DNA from: Pontibacter burrus
Lineage (GTDB): Bacteria; Bacteroidota; Bacteroidia; Cytophagales; Hymenobacteraceae
Direction of reading: 5' to 3'
Length of the DNA stretch: 64,000 nucleotides
NCBI RefSeq assembly: GCF_010686685.1
Contig: NZ_JAAGWD010000004.1
Span: 372,001 to 436,000, forward strand
Both the position numbers and the translations under genes were made by a program. Below the pieces are notes generated by a model that saw only the letters and a program-made list of their open reading frames with translations, was not told the DNA's origin and made no database searches. Below are positions 55,401-63,307 of this stretch, one piece after another. Position 1 is the first letter of the stretch. Every line of letters begins with the position of its first letter.

Positions 55401-57298
55401 TTCCGGCTAACGCTACTACAGCTACTTTCGAAGTTGAGATCACAGATGATAACGAGATTGAAGCAGATGAGCAGGTAGTATTCCAGATCACAGATAAGAG
55501 CGCAAACCTTATCATCGGAGCGGCAAATACTTACACGTTAACCATCACAGATAACGATAAGGCTACCGTTACTTTTGCAGCTGCATCTAAAGAAGTAAGC
55601 GAGAATGCCGGTGTAACTGAAGTAACCCTGAACCTGGACAAAGCGCATATTGCTGATCAGACAATTACGGTTGCTGTTACAAATGGCGCAGGTGTAACGT
55701 ACGGCACAAACGGCGACTACACTACAACACCAGCAGTTGCTGACAACAAAGTGGAAATAACTGTACCTGCCGGTGCCACTACTGCTAAGTTCGAAATTTC
55801 TGTAAATGATGATACCGAAGTTGAAGCTAACGAGCAGATTACATTCGAAATTACAGGTGTTAGCGCTGGTTTAGTAATTGGCGATGCTAAATCTTATGCC
55901 TTAACCATCACCGACAACGATAAATCTACAGTTACTTTTGCCGTTGCAACAAAGTCAGTGAATGAAGATACTGGTGTTACAGAAGTAACTTTATCGCTTG
56001 ACAAAGCGCCGATAGCAGAGCAGCAGATAACCATTGCAGTTACTAACGGAACAGGTGTAACCTACGGTGCAACCGGCGACTACACTACAACCCCTGCTGT
56101 TGCTGACGACAAAATAGAAGTAACTGTACTAGCAGGTGCTACTACTGCTAAGTTCGAAGTTTCGGTAAAGGATGATACTGATGTTGAGAACGCTGAGCAG
56201 ATTGCATTTGAGATTACAGGTGTAAGTGCTGGTTTAGTAATTGGTGATGCAAAAGCTTACACGTTAACAATTGCTGATAACGACAAGCCGACTATTACTT
56301 TTGCTGCGGCTGCTAAAACAGTGAGCGAAAATGCAGGTGTTACAGAAGTTACCCTTAGCCTGGATCAGGCTCCTTTAGCTGACCAGCAGATTACAGTAGC
56401 GGTTACAAACGGAACAGGTGTTACTTACGGTGCAACCGGCGACTATACAACTACTCCTGCAACAGTTGATGGCAAGCTTGTAGTAACTGTACCAGCTGGT
56501 GCTACTACTGCTAAGTTTGAGATTTCAGTAAACGATGATACTGATGTTGAAGCTAACGAAGTAGTAACGTTCCAGATCACAGATGCTAACGCGAACATAA
56601 CAATTGGTGAAGTTAAAACTTACGCATTAACCATCACCGACAACGACAAATCTACAGTTACTTTTGCTGCTGCAACAAAATCGGTAAGTGAAGATGCAGG
56701 TGTTATGGAAGTAACCTTATCGCTTGACAAAGCGCCGGTAGCAGAACAGCAGATTACCATTGCAGTTACAAACGGAACAGGTGTTACTTACGGCGCTACA
56801 GGCGACTATACAACTACTCCAGCAGTAGCCGATGGTAAACTTGTAGTAACAGTACCAGCAGGTGCCACTTCAGTTAAGTTTAACATTACATTTAACGACG
56901 ACACTGAAACAGAACAGGCTGAGCAGGTTACTTTCGAAATTACAAGTGTAAGCAATGCCCTGGCAATAGGAACTGCTAAAACCTTTACCCTGACTATTGA
57001 AGCAAATGATGCCCCAACAGGTATTGCCGATGGTACAAAAGGTCAATTCAGTGTGTATCCAACTATAGTTAATGGTGGCAATGTTAGATTGCAGCTTCCA
57101 GAGCGTGTAGCGCCTTCAGCTAAGGTTAACATGGTTGTTTACTCAACAGATGGTAAGAAAGTATTAACTACAACTGGTACGCAGGCAGCAGTACAGACTG
57201 CACTTAATAGCAAAGTAAATGCGATGCCAGCCGGTATCTACATCATCCTGATCGAAACTGGTAAAGAGTACTTCCAGACGAAAATGGTGAAGAACTAA
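52433..57298 (+). CDS. secreted multidomain endonuclease/exonuclease/phosphatase protein with Calx-beta repeats and T9SS C-terminal signal
   Basis: A 1621-residue secreted protein. The signal peptide ends near AWGQ (about residue 27). Beta-rich N-terminal domains follow, including a choice-of-anchor-like jelly roll near 345-510 (DNCGTTLPGGWTAYN). The endonuclease/exonuclease/phosphatase domain (about 625-920) has TWNMEWFG, ALQEVSN, ILGDYNDD and SDHVPV, the usual metal and catalytic residues. Five Calx-beta repeats (about 925-1530, period about 121 residues, each ending TLTITDNDK-like) lead to a type IX sorting domain (FSVYPTIVNGGNV ... GIYIILIETGKEYFQTKMVKN). It is probably an extracellular DNase. 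Confidence 0.92.
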   Translation: MSKHLQKLFALVVVCCAFFGSSTAWGQVLLSEGSSYSQNFNTLATTGTTNVWTNNTTIAGWYSTRTIYQASPGSANAGALYSFGNSADRSLGAVQSNSTGAIAYGVQFQNKSGSKISSVKVKYIGEQWRNGGNASAQTIEFSYGVTAAAITEITATLDNFTRVSELDFVSPVTGTTAAALDGNASANRQVIEHSFNVNIEDGEFFTIKWIDANDAGNDHGLSVDDFEFTPVYDSQITTPTLKTDVTTINLGEKAVNTTFQGSYLLSAKNIAANENITVTADAPFTISTSETGVYTNTLTFTGDELAADTRIYVRVKPATIGVVIGNITHTAKDATDVVVAVSAIASSPFAQNFDNCGTTLPGGWTAYNVTGDQVWGCTTFGRTGNAVQLNGFANSKSNNNEDWLISPALDLTATNIPVLSFWTISAFNGPALKVMVSTNYDGTSAPSTATWTELNVSLPAVGSDTWTQSEFLLDQYKQSAVYIAFVYTSKDETNGASRWTLDDFSINNETTKFVAGNASFDFGAVAAGSTSAAQTVTFKAIGFTEEFTFSSNTADFEVSKDNTTFGQTATYTAAEAAAGAELFVRFSPKSTALRIEGTLKATSGTNFETVLGTVKGTSMLRSATLDVVTWNMEWFGADKDEKGAELGPADEALQFANAKKVFTDLDADILALQEVSNDTEIQRLATELGYNFVVSDAYSYSWDATRNLVPQKLYFLYKPEVAKVKNQKVLLSKFYEDVRNGQYADAFVGYPEGGAKFWASGRLPFMVEFETTINNVKQNISLVNLHTRANSGTDVSKHTQRKFDVEMLKDSLDAHYAGKNIIILGDYNDDVDVSVVNNLPSTFEKFVNDANYNALTLDISKAGGYTYESGSFKSFLDHIIVSSSLSDDYINGSITIEDHFVGSISGFRNTTSDHVPVSARFDLSATPMVTFTEATATKAEGSEKYNVSLTLSAAQTTAQTVTIGVANGATASSADYTVTGATNGVVTVTVPANATTATFEVEITDDNEIEADEQVVFQITDKSANLIIGAANTYTLTITDNDKATVTFAAASKEVSENAGVTEVTLNLDKAHIADQTITVAVTNGAGVTYGTNGDYTTTPAVADNKVEITVPAGATTAKFEISVNDDTEVEANEQITFEITGVSAGLVIGDAKSYALTITDNDKSTVTFAVATKSVNEDTGVTEVTLSLDKAPIAEQQITIAVTNGTGVTYGATGDYTTTPAVADDKIEVTVLAGATTAKFEVSVKDDTDVENAEQIAFEITGVSAGLVIGDAKAYTLTIADNDKPTITFAAAAKTVSENAGVTEVTLSLDQAPLADQQITVAVTNGTGVTYGATGDYTTTPATVDGKLVVTVPAGATTAKFEISVNDDTDVEANEVVTFQITDANANITIGEVKTYALTITDNDKSTVTFAAATKSVSEDAGVMEVTLSLDKAPVAEQQITIAVTNGTGVTYGATGDYTTTPAVADGKLVVTVPAGATSVKFNITFNDDTETEQAEQVTFEITSVSNALAIGTAKTFTLTIEANDAPTGIADGTKGQFSVYPTIVNGGNVRLQLPERVAPSAKVNMVVYSTDGKKVLTTTGTQAAVQTALNSKVNAMPAGIYIILIETGKEYFQTKMVKN
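55200..56995 (+). repeat. tandem Calx-beta coding repeats
   Basis: Five in-frame units of about 363 bases, marked by GATAACGATAA-type boundaries near 55550, 55915, 56277 and 56637. The last three units share long near-identical stretches such as GTAACCTACGGTGCAACCGG, suggesting recent unit duplication or gene conversion. Confidence 0.8.
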
Positions 57299-57319
57299 GC
57301 ATATAATATTGCAAACTAT

Positions 57320-57355
57320 AAAAGGCCTGCTGATTTAGCAGGCCTTTTTTGTTTT
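57320..57355 (+). terminator. terminator after the secreted nuclease gene
   Basis: AAAAGGCCTGCT pairs with AGCAGGCCTTTT, followed by more T. Confidence 0.9.
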
Positions 57356-57697
57356 TCAAGGTGATCAGTTTCTGAATTAGGATTTACAGGATGAATGGAT
57401 TTTCGGGATTAAGGCTTTTGCTATAGCTGATAGTTATAGTTCTATAGTTAGTGTTCGTCATCCCCTTCCCCTTCCCCCCCTTCAAAGAGGGACTTTTCTG
57501 CCTTTGCTATAGTTTGAGCTGTAGTTCTTGGCATTTAACCTACCCCAGCCCCTCCCGAGAGGGGAATTTCGGCTATAGGCATAGTTGTGCTATTGTGCTA
57601 TAGTTCCAGACTACGAACAGGCAGGCGCAGCCTGGCCCACGGAACTATGACCACGAAAAGGCGATGCAGTGACAGCTTATCACCAAACTATAGTTGT

Positions 57698-57913
57698 GCT
57701 ATCGAAATGATATCAGTCTTTGGGTTGAGCGCCTTTGACTTGTTGCGGCGGCGCAGCCAACCCGAGCGCAGCGAGGATAGCAAGAAGGCAGCAGCGCGAT
57801 GCCCGAAGACGAGGCCTCGCGGCCATGAGCGCACCAAAGCAAACTATAACACTGTAGGTGAGTAGAGCTCCTAGGATTGGTAGTAACTATGAAATGAACT
57901 GCTTGTGGCAAGT
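57698..57913 (-). repeat. GC-rich core repeat, copy 3 of 4
   Basis: Reverse complement of the element at 23834-24039. It is closest to that copy in the variable segment, which reads CGCAGCCAACCCGAGCGCAG. Confidence 0.9.
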
Positions 57914-58072
57914 GACAACTATAGTTAGCTTTAGGCTAATGGCTTCAACTATAGTTTGTATTATATTTCTCACTGTGTTCGAAATGACAGAAATGAAACT
58001 ATAGAAACACAAGGATCCTTTTAAATAAGAAACATAAGTAGAGATACTTAACTATAGTTTTAGGCAGGCAAA

Positions 58073-58678
58073 CTATAGTTTCTGTTCCACACGTACGTCA
58101 ACAATACCTTCAAGCTTTGCAGTTACTTCCTCTTCTAATTGCTTCCTGATTTCTATCGTTAGCTTACAATCCAGTTCAAACTCCTGCTTTCGCACGTCCA
58201 GGTTATACTCCTTTACCAGGCTCATCACATCATTCATCTGCGGGTAGGCGAAGTGTATTTTCAGAAAAGTAGTTTCGTGTTTTTCAATAATGGTGGCTTC
58301 TGCAATGGCATCGGCGGTGGCAGTTTTATAGGCGTTTATCAGGCCGCTTACACCAAGTTTGGTTCCCCCAAAATAGCGTACCACTACTACCAGCAAGTTG
58401 CTAAGGTCAGCAGAACGGATCTGCCCGAGTATGGGGTCGCCGGCAGAGTGGTTTGGTTCACCATCGTCGTTAGCGCGGTAGCGGCTTTTATCAGCACCTA
58501 AAATATAGGCATAGCAATGGTGGCGGGCATCGAAATACTTTTTGCGAAGCTCGGTCAGGTATTCTTTTATTTCTTCTTCGGAATAAACAGGGTAGGCGAA
58601 GGCCAGAAATTTACTGCCTTTTTCTTTGTAAATGCTTTCGGTCGGTTGGGCTATCGTTCTGTAAGTATCCTGCATCAT
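58073..58678 (-). CDS. YigZ/IMPACT-family protein
   Basis: A protein of 201 residues (start MMQDTYRT at 58678; MQ at 58675 is equally possible). The N-terminal IMPACT fold has ESIYKEKGSKFLAFAYPV, FDARHHCYAYILG, RANDDGEPNHSAGDPILGQI and NLLVVVVRYFGGTKLG, all hallmarks of YigZ. The C-terminal domain is ferredoxin-like, as in EF-G domain IV relatives. Function in bacteria is unclear, and the eukaryotic homologue regulates translation. The stop codon TAG lies inside a full AACTATAGTT palindrome at 58071. Confidence 0.9.
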   Translation of the reverse strand: MMQDTYRTIAQPTESIYKEKGSKFLAFAYPVYSEEEIKEYLTELRKKYFDARHHCYAYILGADKSRYRANDDGEPNHSAGDPILGQIRSADLSNLLVVVVRYFGGTKLGVSGLINAYKTATADAIAEATIIEKHETTFLKIHFAYPQMNDVMSLVKEYNLDVRKQEFELDCKLTIEIRKQLEEEVTAKLEGIVDVRVEQKL

Positions 58679-58822
58679 CAAAACAAATTTGCAAAACTTT
58701 CCGGAAGGATGACAGCTTAATTGTAAATAGAAGCGGAGAATGACCATCGTAGCACCCGCACAGGAATTAGCAATTTTGATGATTTTAGACTTATTTGCAG
58801 CTAAACTATAACTGCACTTCGT

Positions 58823-59230
58823 TTGGCTGTAACTCCGTATTTAATAGCTTTTGAGCAGGTTGGCAATGGTGCCGAAGGTATGCTTACATCTACCCAGTTT
58901 GCTCATAAACTGCCTTTCGCTGTTAAGCGCGTGTTCTGGATAAATGACACACCACCAGATAGGGTGCGCGGCCACCACGCCAACAAAACCACCGAAGAAG
59001 TACTGATTGCACTGCGCGGAACTATAAAAGTGAAAGCAGAGACTAGTGCAGGGGTAACCGAATTCTCCCTTTCAGAAGCTAACACCGGCTTATACATTCC
59101 AGCGCTTTGCTGGACCGAACTCACCTTTTCCGAAGGAACTATAGCCCTGTGCCTGGCCAGCACCGATTACGATGAGCATGATTACCTGCGGGATTATGAG
59201 GCGTTTAAAAATCTGATCAGCAAACTATAG
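58823..59230 (+). CDS. FdtA/WxcM-like sugar 3,4-ketoisomerase
   Basis: A 135-residue cupin. KRVFWINDTPPDRVRGHHANKTTEEVLIALRGTIKVK contains the RGHHAxK motif with the catalytic His residues of TDP-4-keto-6-deoxyglucose 3,4-ketoisomerases (FdtA, TylM3-like), and GLYIPALCWTEL is also typical. Its product would be aminated by the next gene. The only plausible start is the TTG at 58823. The stop codon TAG lies inside a palindrome at 59223, and the next ATG follows that palindrome directly. Confidence 0.85.
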   Translation: MAVTPYLIAFEQVGNGAEGMLTSTQFAHKLPFAVKRVFWINDTPPDRVRGHHANKTTEEVLIALRGTIKVKAETSAGVTEFSLSEANTGLYIPALCWTELTFSEGTIALCLASTDYDEHDYLRDYEAFKNLISKL

Positions 59231-59232
59231 TT

Positions 59233-60348
59233 ATGCAGGTACCATACTTCGCATTCAGGGATTGGCCTGCCGGCATAACGCAGCAAGTGGAGCAGGCTGT
59301 TACAGGCGTGCTGCGCGGACAACAGTACATTCTCGGGCCCGAGGTTGAGGCTTTTGAGACGAACTTTGCGAAATTTTTAGGTGCAGGGTATGCGGTAGGA
59401 GTGGGCAACGGCTTTGATGCGCTGGTGCTGGCAATGAAAGCTGTTGGTATTGTACCTGGCGATGAAGTGATTTTGCCTGCCAATACATTTATAGCTACGG
59501 CAAATGCTATTGTGCAACTGGGGGCAACGCCTGTTTTTGCTGAGCCAGATGCTAAAACCTATAACCTGAAAGCATCTACTGTCGAGAAGCTTATTACGTC
59601 TAAAACCAAAGCTATAGTTGTAGTGCACCTATATGGGCAAGCTTGTGAAATGGACGAAATTCTGCAGCTTTGTGAGCGCTATAGTTTAAAGTTGATAGAA
59701 GATGCAGCGCAGGCACATGGCGCTACTTTCCTGAATCAGTTTGCCGGATCGTTTGGTCATGCGGCTGCTTTTAGTTTTTATCCTACCAAAAACCTTGGTG
59801 CTATAGGCGATGGTGGAGCCGTAGTAACGAATGATGAAGCGGTCGCAGCTTTTGTAACCAGGTACCGCAACTATGGGCAAACCGCAAAATACCAAAACGA
59901 CATAGTGGGTATAAACTCCCGGCTGGATACGCTACAGGCGGCAGTACTGGATGTTAAACTGAGATACCTGCAACAGCAGAACGAAGAACGGCAACGGTTG
60001 GCACAGGTGTATCTGCAGGAATTAAACCAAACCGGTGATCTGCTATTACCTATCTCAGCCGACCATTGCAGCCACGTATACCACATTTTCAATATCCGTA
60101 CCCGTTTGCGCGATAAATTAAAAGAGTTCCTTCAGCAGCAGGGAATCCAGACGGCAATTCACTACCCGGTACCTATTCATTTGCAACCAGCCTATCATTA
60201 CCTTAACTATAAGTCTGGCGATTTACCGCTGTCAGAAGAACTGGTCAATACCAGCCTGAGCCTCCCCCTCTTCCCCGGCCTCACTGAAACAGAGCAGGAT
60301 CACATCATTAGTTGCGTCAAGAAATTTTTTGCACAGACCAGTGATTAA
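59233..60348 (+). CDS. DegT/DnrJ/EryC1/StrS sugar aminotransferase (FdtB-like)
   Basis: A 371-residue PLP enzyme. YILGPEVEAFETNFAKFLGAGYAVGVGNGFDAL, EDAAQAHGA, and FSFYPTKNLGAIGDGGAVVT (PLP Lys in the last) are the family hallmarks. Beside the ketoisomerase it most likely makes a 3-amino-3,6-dideoxyhexose nucleotide (dTDP-Fucp3N or Quip3N). Genes for dTDP-glucose synthesis and N-acetylation are not in the window. Repeat islands flank the yigZ-fdtA-fdtB trio on both sides. Confidence 0.9.
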   Translation: MQVPYFAFRDWPAGITQQVEQAVTGVLRGQQYILGPEVEAFETNFAKFLGAGYAVGVGNGFDALVLAMKAVGIVPGDEVILPANTFIATANAIVQLGATPVFAEPDAKTYNLKASTVEKLITSKTKAIVVVHLYGQACEMDEILQLCERYSLKLIEDAAQAHGATFLNQFAGSFGHAAAFSFYPTKNLGAIGDGGAVVTNDEAVAAFVTRYRNYGQTAKYQNDIVGINSRLDTLQAAVLDVKLRYLQQQNEERQRLAQVYLQELNQTGDLLLPISADHCSHVYHIFNIRTRLRDKLKEFLQQQGIQTAIHYPVPIHLQPAYHYLNYKSGDLPLSEELVNTSLSLPLFPGLTETEQDHIISCVKKFFAQTSD

Positions 60349-61031
60349 TTTCTGAATCGGGGTTAATGGAGATTGGATTGATTAGTATGACTGGACTGTT
60401 GGCGTCTGCTATAGTTTGAGCTATCGTTCTATAGTAAAGGTAGTCCAACCACCCCTGCCCCTCCTTATCCAAGGAGGGGAACTTAAGGTTATAGCTATAG
60501 TTGGCTATAGTTCTATAGTTACAAACCACAAACAGGCAGGCGCAGCGTGCCTCTAGGAACTACTACCACGGAAAAAGCCACAGCACTTAAGCTACTCAAA
60601 CAAACTATAGTTTAGCTATCGAAAGATCACAGTCTTTGGGTTGAGCGCCTTTGACTTGTTGCGGTGCCGCAGGCAATCCGACGCAGGAGGGTAGCAAGAA
60701 GGCAGCAGCGCGATGCCCAAAGACGGGGCCCCGCGGCCGTGAGCGCACCAAAGCAAGAGATGAAACTGTAGGCGAGTAGAGCTCCCAGGATAAGTAGTAG
60801 CAATGAAAGAAACAGCTTGTTTCAAGGTGCAACTATAGCCAACTATAGGACATACAAGATGTCTCGACTAACGCTCGACATGACTAAGAAACAACTATAG
60901 TTTGAAATGGATTTCTCGCTTAGGCTCGAAATGACAAATGAGAAACTATAAACGTCGGTTTTATAATTGCAGCAACAAAATTTAAAGCCACCTATTGACC
61001 AAATGCTTAAATTAGAACTTTAAACTAACCG
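60349..61031 (-). repeat. repeat island D (gene-free), minus orientation
   Basis: Module order as in island C: a CCCCTCC/GGAGGGG hairpin module (60446-60483), a GGCAGGCGCAGC module (60521-60582), the GC-rich core (60614-60829) and a CTCGAAATGAC module (60908-60937). It starts with a TTTCTGAATCGGGGTTAATG tract. It holds at least nine CTATAG cores, two of them full AACTATAGTT copies (60603, 60893). No credible gene is present. Confidence 0.85.
60614..60829 (-). repeat. GC-rich core repeat, copy 4 of 4
   Basis: Reverse complement of the core at 32879-33084, and closer to that copy than to the others in the variable segment (GGCAATCCGACGCAGGAGG). Confidence 0.9.
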
Positions 61032-61979
61032 ATGCCACTACCACGCGTCAGCATAATCTGCCTGTGTTACAATCACGAAAGGTTCTTGAAAGAGGCCCTG
61101 GATTCTGCTTTGGCGCAAACCTATCCAAACCTGGAGCTGATTGTGGTAGATGACAGCAGTACCGATAACAGCCCCACGATCATAGATGAATATTGCCGCC
61201 GGTTTCCGCAAATCAGTTTTATTAGTACAGGCCAGAATGTGGGCAACACCAAAGCTTTTAACATAGGATGGCGTGCATCAGAAGGCGAATTTATAATTGA
61301 TTTTGCTACCGATGATGTGCTACTGCCGGACAGGGTAGAAAAGCAGGTTAATCAGTTTCTGGCCTTAGATAAAAGCTACGGCGTTGTGTATTCCGATGCG
61401 GCTTATATCGATGATCATTCCAATTTTCTGCATCTGCACAGCCAGAAATACAAGCCCTCACTGGACGCAGATGTATTCCGGGAAGTTCTGAAACGCTACT
61501 TTATTTGCCCGCCTACTATGATGATGCGGCGCGAGGTGCTGGAAGAGCTTAATGGTTATGACGAAACCCTTGCCTATGAAGACTTTGATTTCTGGGTGCG
61601 TTCTGCCCGAAACTGGAACTATAGCTACTTGCCGGAGATAACCACCAAACGTAGATTACATCACAACTCGCTCTCAGCCAAATACTATACATCTGATGGT
61701 AAAATGCTGCGATCTACTTTAGAGGTCTGTCAGAAGGCTGTAAAACTTTTGAGAACCAAAGACGAAAAAACAGCCTTAATCCAGCGGCTGAAGTATGAGA
61801 TTCGCCATGCCTATCTGACCAATCATTTTACAGAAACAAAACAGTTTCTGAAGCTGCTGAGGGATATAACACCCAACCCCGGAGTTATTTCTCAGCTTAT
61901 TACGCGGCTCAGCAACAGCGAAATCTCGTTGAGTTTTATCCGACGCTTATACTATAGTCTACGCTACGGCAAGTCCTAG
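61032..61979 (+). CDS. family 2 glycosyltransferase
   Basis: A 315-residue GT-A enzyme. VSIICLCYNHERFLKEALDSALAQTYPNLELIVVDDSS and the acidic TDD near residue 97 (DFATDDVLLP) form the nucleotide-sugar site. The ED in LAYEDFDFWVRSARN near 195 is the usual catalytic-base region. Only the catalytic domain plus a helical tail is present, with no obvious membrane segment. It probably adds a sugar to a surface polysaccharide, perhaps the aminosugar of the neighbouring fdtA-fdtB-like pair, but island D separates them. Confidence 0.9.
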   Translation: MPLPRVSIICLCYNHERFLKEALDSALAQTYPNLELIVVDDSSTDNSPTIIDEYCRRFPQISFISTGQNVGNTKAFNIGWRASEGEFIIDFATDDVLLPDRVEKQVNQFLALDKSYGVVYSDAAYIDDHSNFLHLHSQKYKPSLDADVFREVLKRYFICPPTMMMRREVLEELNGYDETLAYEDFDFWVRSARNWNYSYLPEITTKRRLHHNSLSAKYYTSDGKMLRSTLEVCQKAVKLLRTKDEKTALIQRLKYEIRHAYLTNHFTETKQFLKLLRDITPNPGVISQLITRLSNSEISLSFIRRLYYSLRYGKS

Positions 61980-62138
61980 GTTTGAATTATAAAAACATAA
62001 ACTATGTTCTATATTTTCTGAGATTTATCAGATAAACAATTCGTGTTTTTCACGTACATATTTATTTAAAAGCAGACTATACGCTTATTTCATTAGTAAC
62101 TAATTAAAATCGGCTGCCAATGTTCCGGCATTAATCTG

Positions 62139-62146
62139 TATATTTG
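62139..62146 (+). promoter_or_regulatory. candidate -7 box of the desaturase gene
   Basis: TATATTTG matches TAnnTTTG, 23 bases before the start codon. No clear -33 TTG is seen. Confidence 0.5.
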
Positions 62147-62169
62147 AGTTTAAAATTAATCACCAACTT

Positions 62170-63150
62170 ATGATCACAGCAGTCTCTTCGCGTGCAGAAG
62201 TAATTAAATGGATGGAAGATTTTGTCGGCGAAAAAATTACTGAACTGTTAAAGTCAGTAGAAGATAGCTGGCAACCAGCCGACCTCTTACCAGATTCAAC
62301 ACTTGATAACTTTTTGGGTGAGATAAAGGAATTACGCGAGCGCGCCAAAGAACTTTCTTATGATTTACTGGCCGTGCTGGTAGGTGATACTATTACAGAA
62401 GAAGCACTGCCAACCTACGAAAGCTGGCTGATGACAATAGATGGATTACCGAGCGATCCGAACGGCCCGTGGATGCGCTGGAACCGTGCCTGGACTGCTG
62501 AAGAAAACCGTCATGGCGATATCCTAAACCGTTATCTGTTCCTGAGTGGCCGCATTAACATGCGCGAAATGGAAGCTTCTACGCAATACCTGATTGCGGA
62601 TGGTTTTGACCTGATGACGGATAACGACCCATACCGTTCGTTTGTATACACATCGTTCCAGGAGACTGCTACCAATATTTCGCACCGCCGTGTGGCCCAG
62701 ATTGCGAAGCGTGAAGGCGATAACGTGCTGGCTAAACTTTGCGGTCACGTAGCTGCTGACGAAGCCCGCCATGCCAAAGCTTATAAAGCGTTTGTGAGTA
62801 AAATATTTGAAGCCGATGCAAACGAAATGATGCTGGCTTTTGAAGACATGATGCGCAAAAAGATTGTGATGCCGGCACACTATATGCGCGAACTTGGCGT
62901 AGATATGGGCAAAACCTTCGGGCATTTTACTGATGCCGCGCAACGCATTGGTGTTTACACTTCTGCTGACTATACCGACATTTTGGAAGGCTTGATTAAA
63001 GAGTGGAAAATAGAAACACTTACAGGTCTGAACGAAGCCGGAGAACGTGCCCGCGACTACGTTGTGGCCCTGCCAGCACGTTTAAAGCGTGTAGCCGAGC
63101 GTATGAAAGTGCCGCAGTTGGAGTACAAATTCCGCTGGATAGCTGACTAA
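62170..63150 (+). CDS. acyl-[acyl-carrier-protein] desaturase
   Basis: A 326-residue soluble ferritin-like di-iron enzyme that inserts a double bond into fatty acyl-ACP. The two E-x-x-H iron motifs are seen in WTAEENRHGDIL and AADEARHAKAY, and further ligands are likely in TSFQETATNISHRRV. It is a bacterial relative of plant stearoyl-ACP desaturase and would adjust membrane fluidity. It is monocistronic with a terminator 23 bases after the stop. Confidence 0.9.
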   Translation: MITAVSSRAEVIKWMEDFVGEKITELLKSVEDSWQPADLLPDSTLDNFLGEIKELRERAKELSYDLLAVLVGDTITEEALPTYESWLMTIDGLPSDPNGPWMRWNRAWTAEENRHGDILNRYLFLSGRINMREMEASTQYLIADGFDLMTDNDPYRSFVYTSFQETATNISHRRVAQIAKREGDNVLAKLCGHVAADEARHAKAYKAFVSKIFEADANEMMLAFEDMMRKKIVMPAHYMRELGVDMGKTFGHFTDAAQRIGVYTSADYTDILEGLIKEWKIETLTGLNEAGERARDYVVALPARLKRVAERMKVPQLEYKFRWIAD

Positions 63151-63172
63151 AACTATAAAGTTTGAACTATAG

Positions 63173-63207
63173 AAAAGGGCAGGTTACGCAAGTAGCCTGC
63201 CCTTTTT
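63173..63207 (+). terminator. terminator after the desaturase gene
   Basis: AAAAGGGCAGG pairs with CCTGCCCTTTT. Confidence 0.88.
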
Positions 63208-63256
63208 ACCTTTCCTCAGCCCCTTCCTATTCTTAGGAAGGGGCTGAGGAAAGGTA
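63207..63256. repeat. perfect 23-base inverted repeat (C-run/G-run hairpin family)
   Basis: Two 23-base arms (63207-63229 and 63234-63256) are exact reverse complements around a 4-base loop. The arm contains TTTCCTCAGCCCCTTCC. It is the longest member of the hairpin module seen in the repeat islands and touches the desaturase terminator. Confidence 0.95.
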
Positions 63257-63307
63257 AACTAACAAAACACCTGTAGCGTTGTTATACTATACAACGCATT
63301 ACAAACT

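Larger units (their letters stand above)
57299..58072 (-). repeat. repeat island C (gene-free), minus orientation
   Basis: Same modules as islands A and B in reverse order and complement: a CCCCAGCCCCTCCC hairpin module (57536-57570), a GGCAGGCGCAGCC module (57606-57660), the GC-rich core (57698-57913) and a TCGAAATGAC module (57966-57990). A GTTTCTGAATTAGGATT tract precedes them (57361-57415). At least ten CTATAG cores lie between and around the modules. A frame reading LSAFDLLRRRSQPERSEDS in the core is a repeat by-product. Confidence 0.85.
4794..63168. repeat. AACTATAGTT: highly iterated palindrome across the window
   Basis: The perfect 10-base palindrome AACTATAGTT starts at 5754, 9084, 21394, 23744, 32725, 32827, 33086, 35810, 41167, 41725, 41979, 43519, 45076, 45115, 45218, 45478, 47796, 57061, 57686, 57917, 57947, 58050, 58071, 59223, 60603 and 60893, by hand count. 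The core CTATAG occurs about 128 times, nearly always with AA to its left or TT to its right. Copies lie in genes, across stop codons, in terminator loops and at module boundaries of the repeat islands. None of the core is present before 4794. Function is unknown. See the findings. Confidence 0.95.

Noticed and set aside
57299..61031. Islands C and D with the genes between as an insertion-sequence composite transposon
   Set aside because: No transposase, terminal inverted repeats or target duplications are visible. Only direct repeats are supported.
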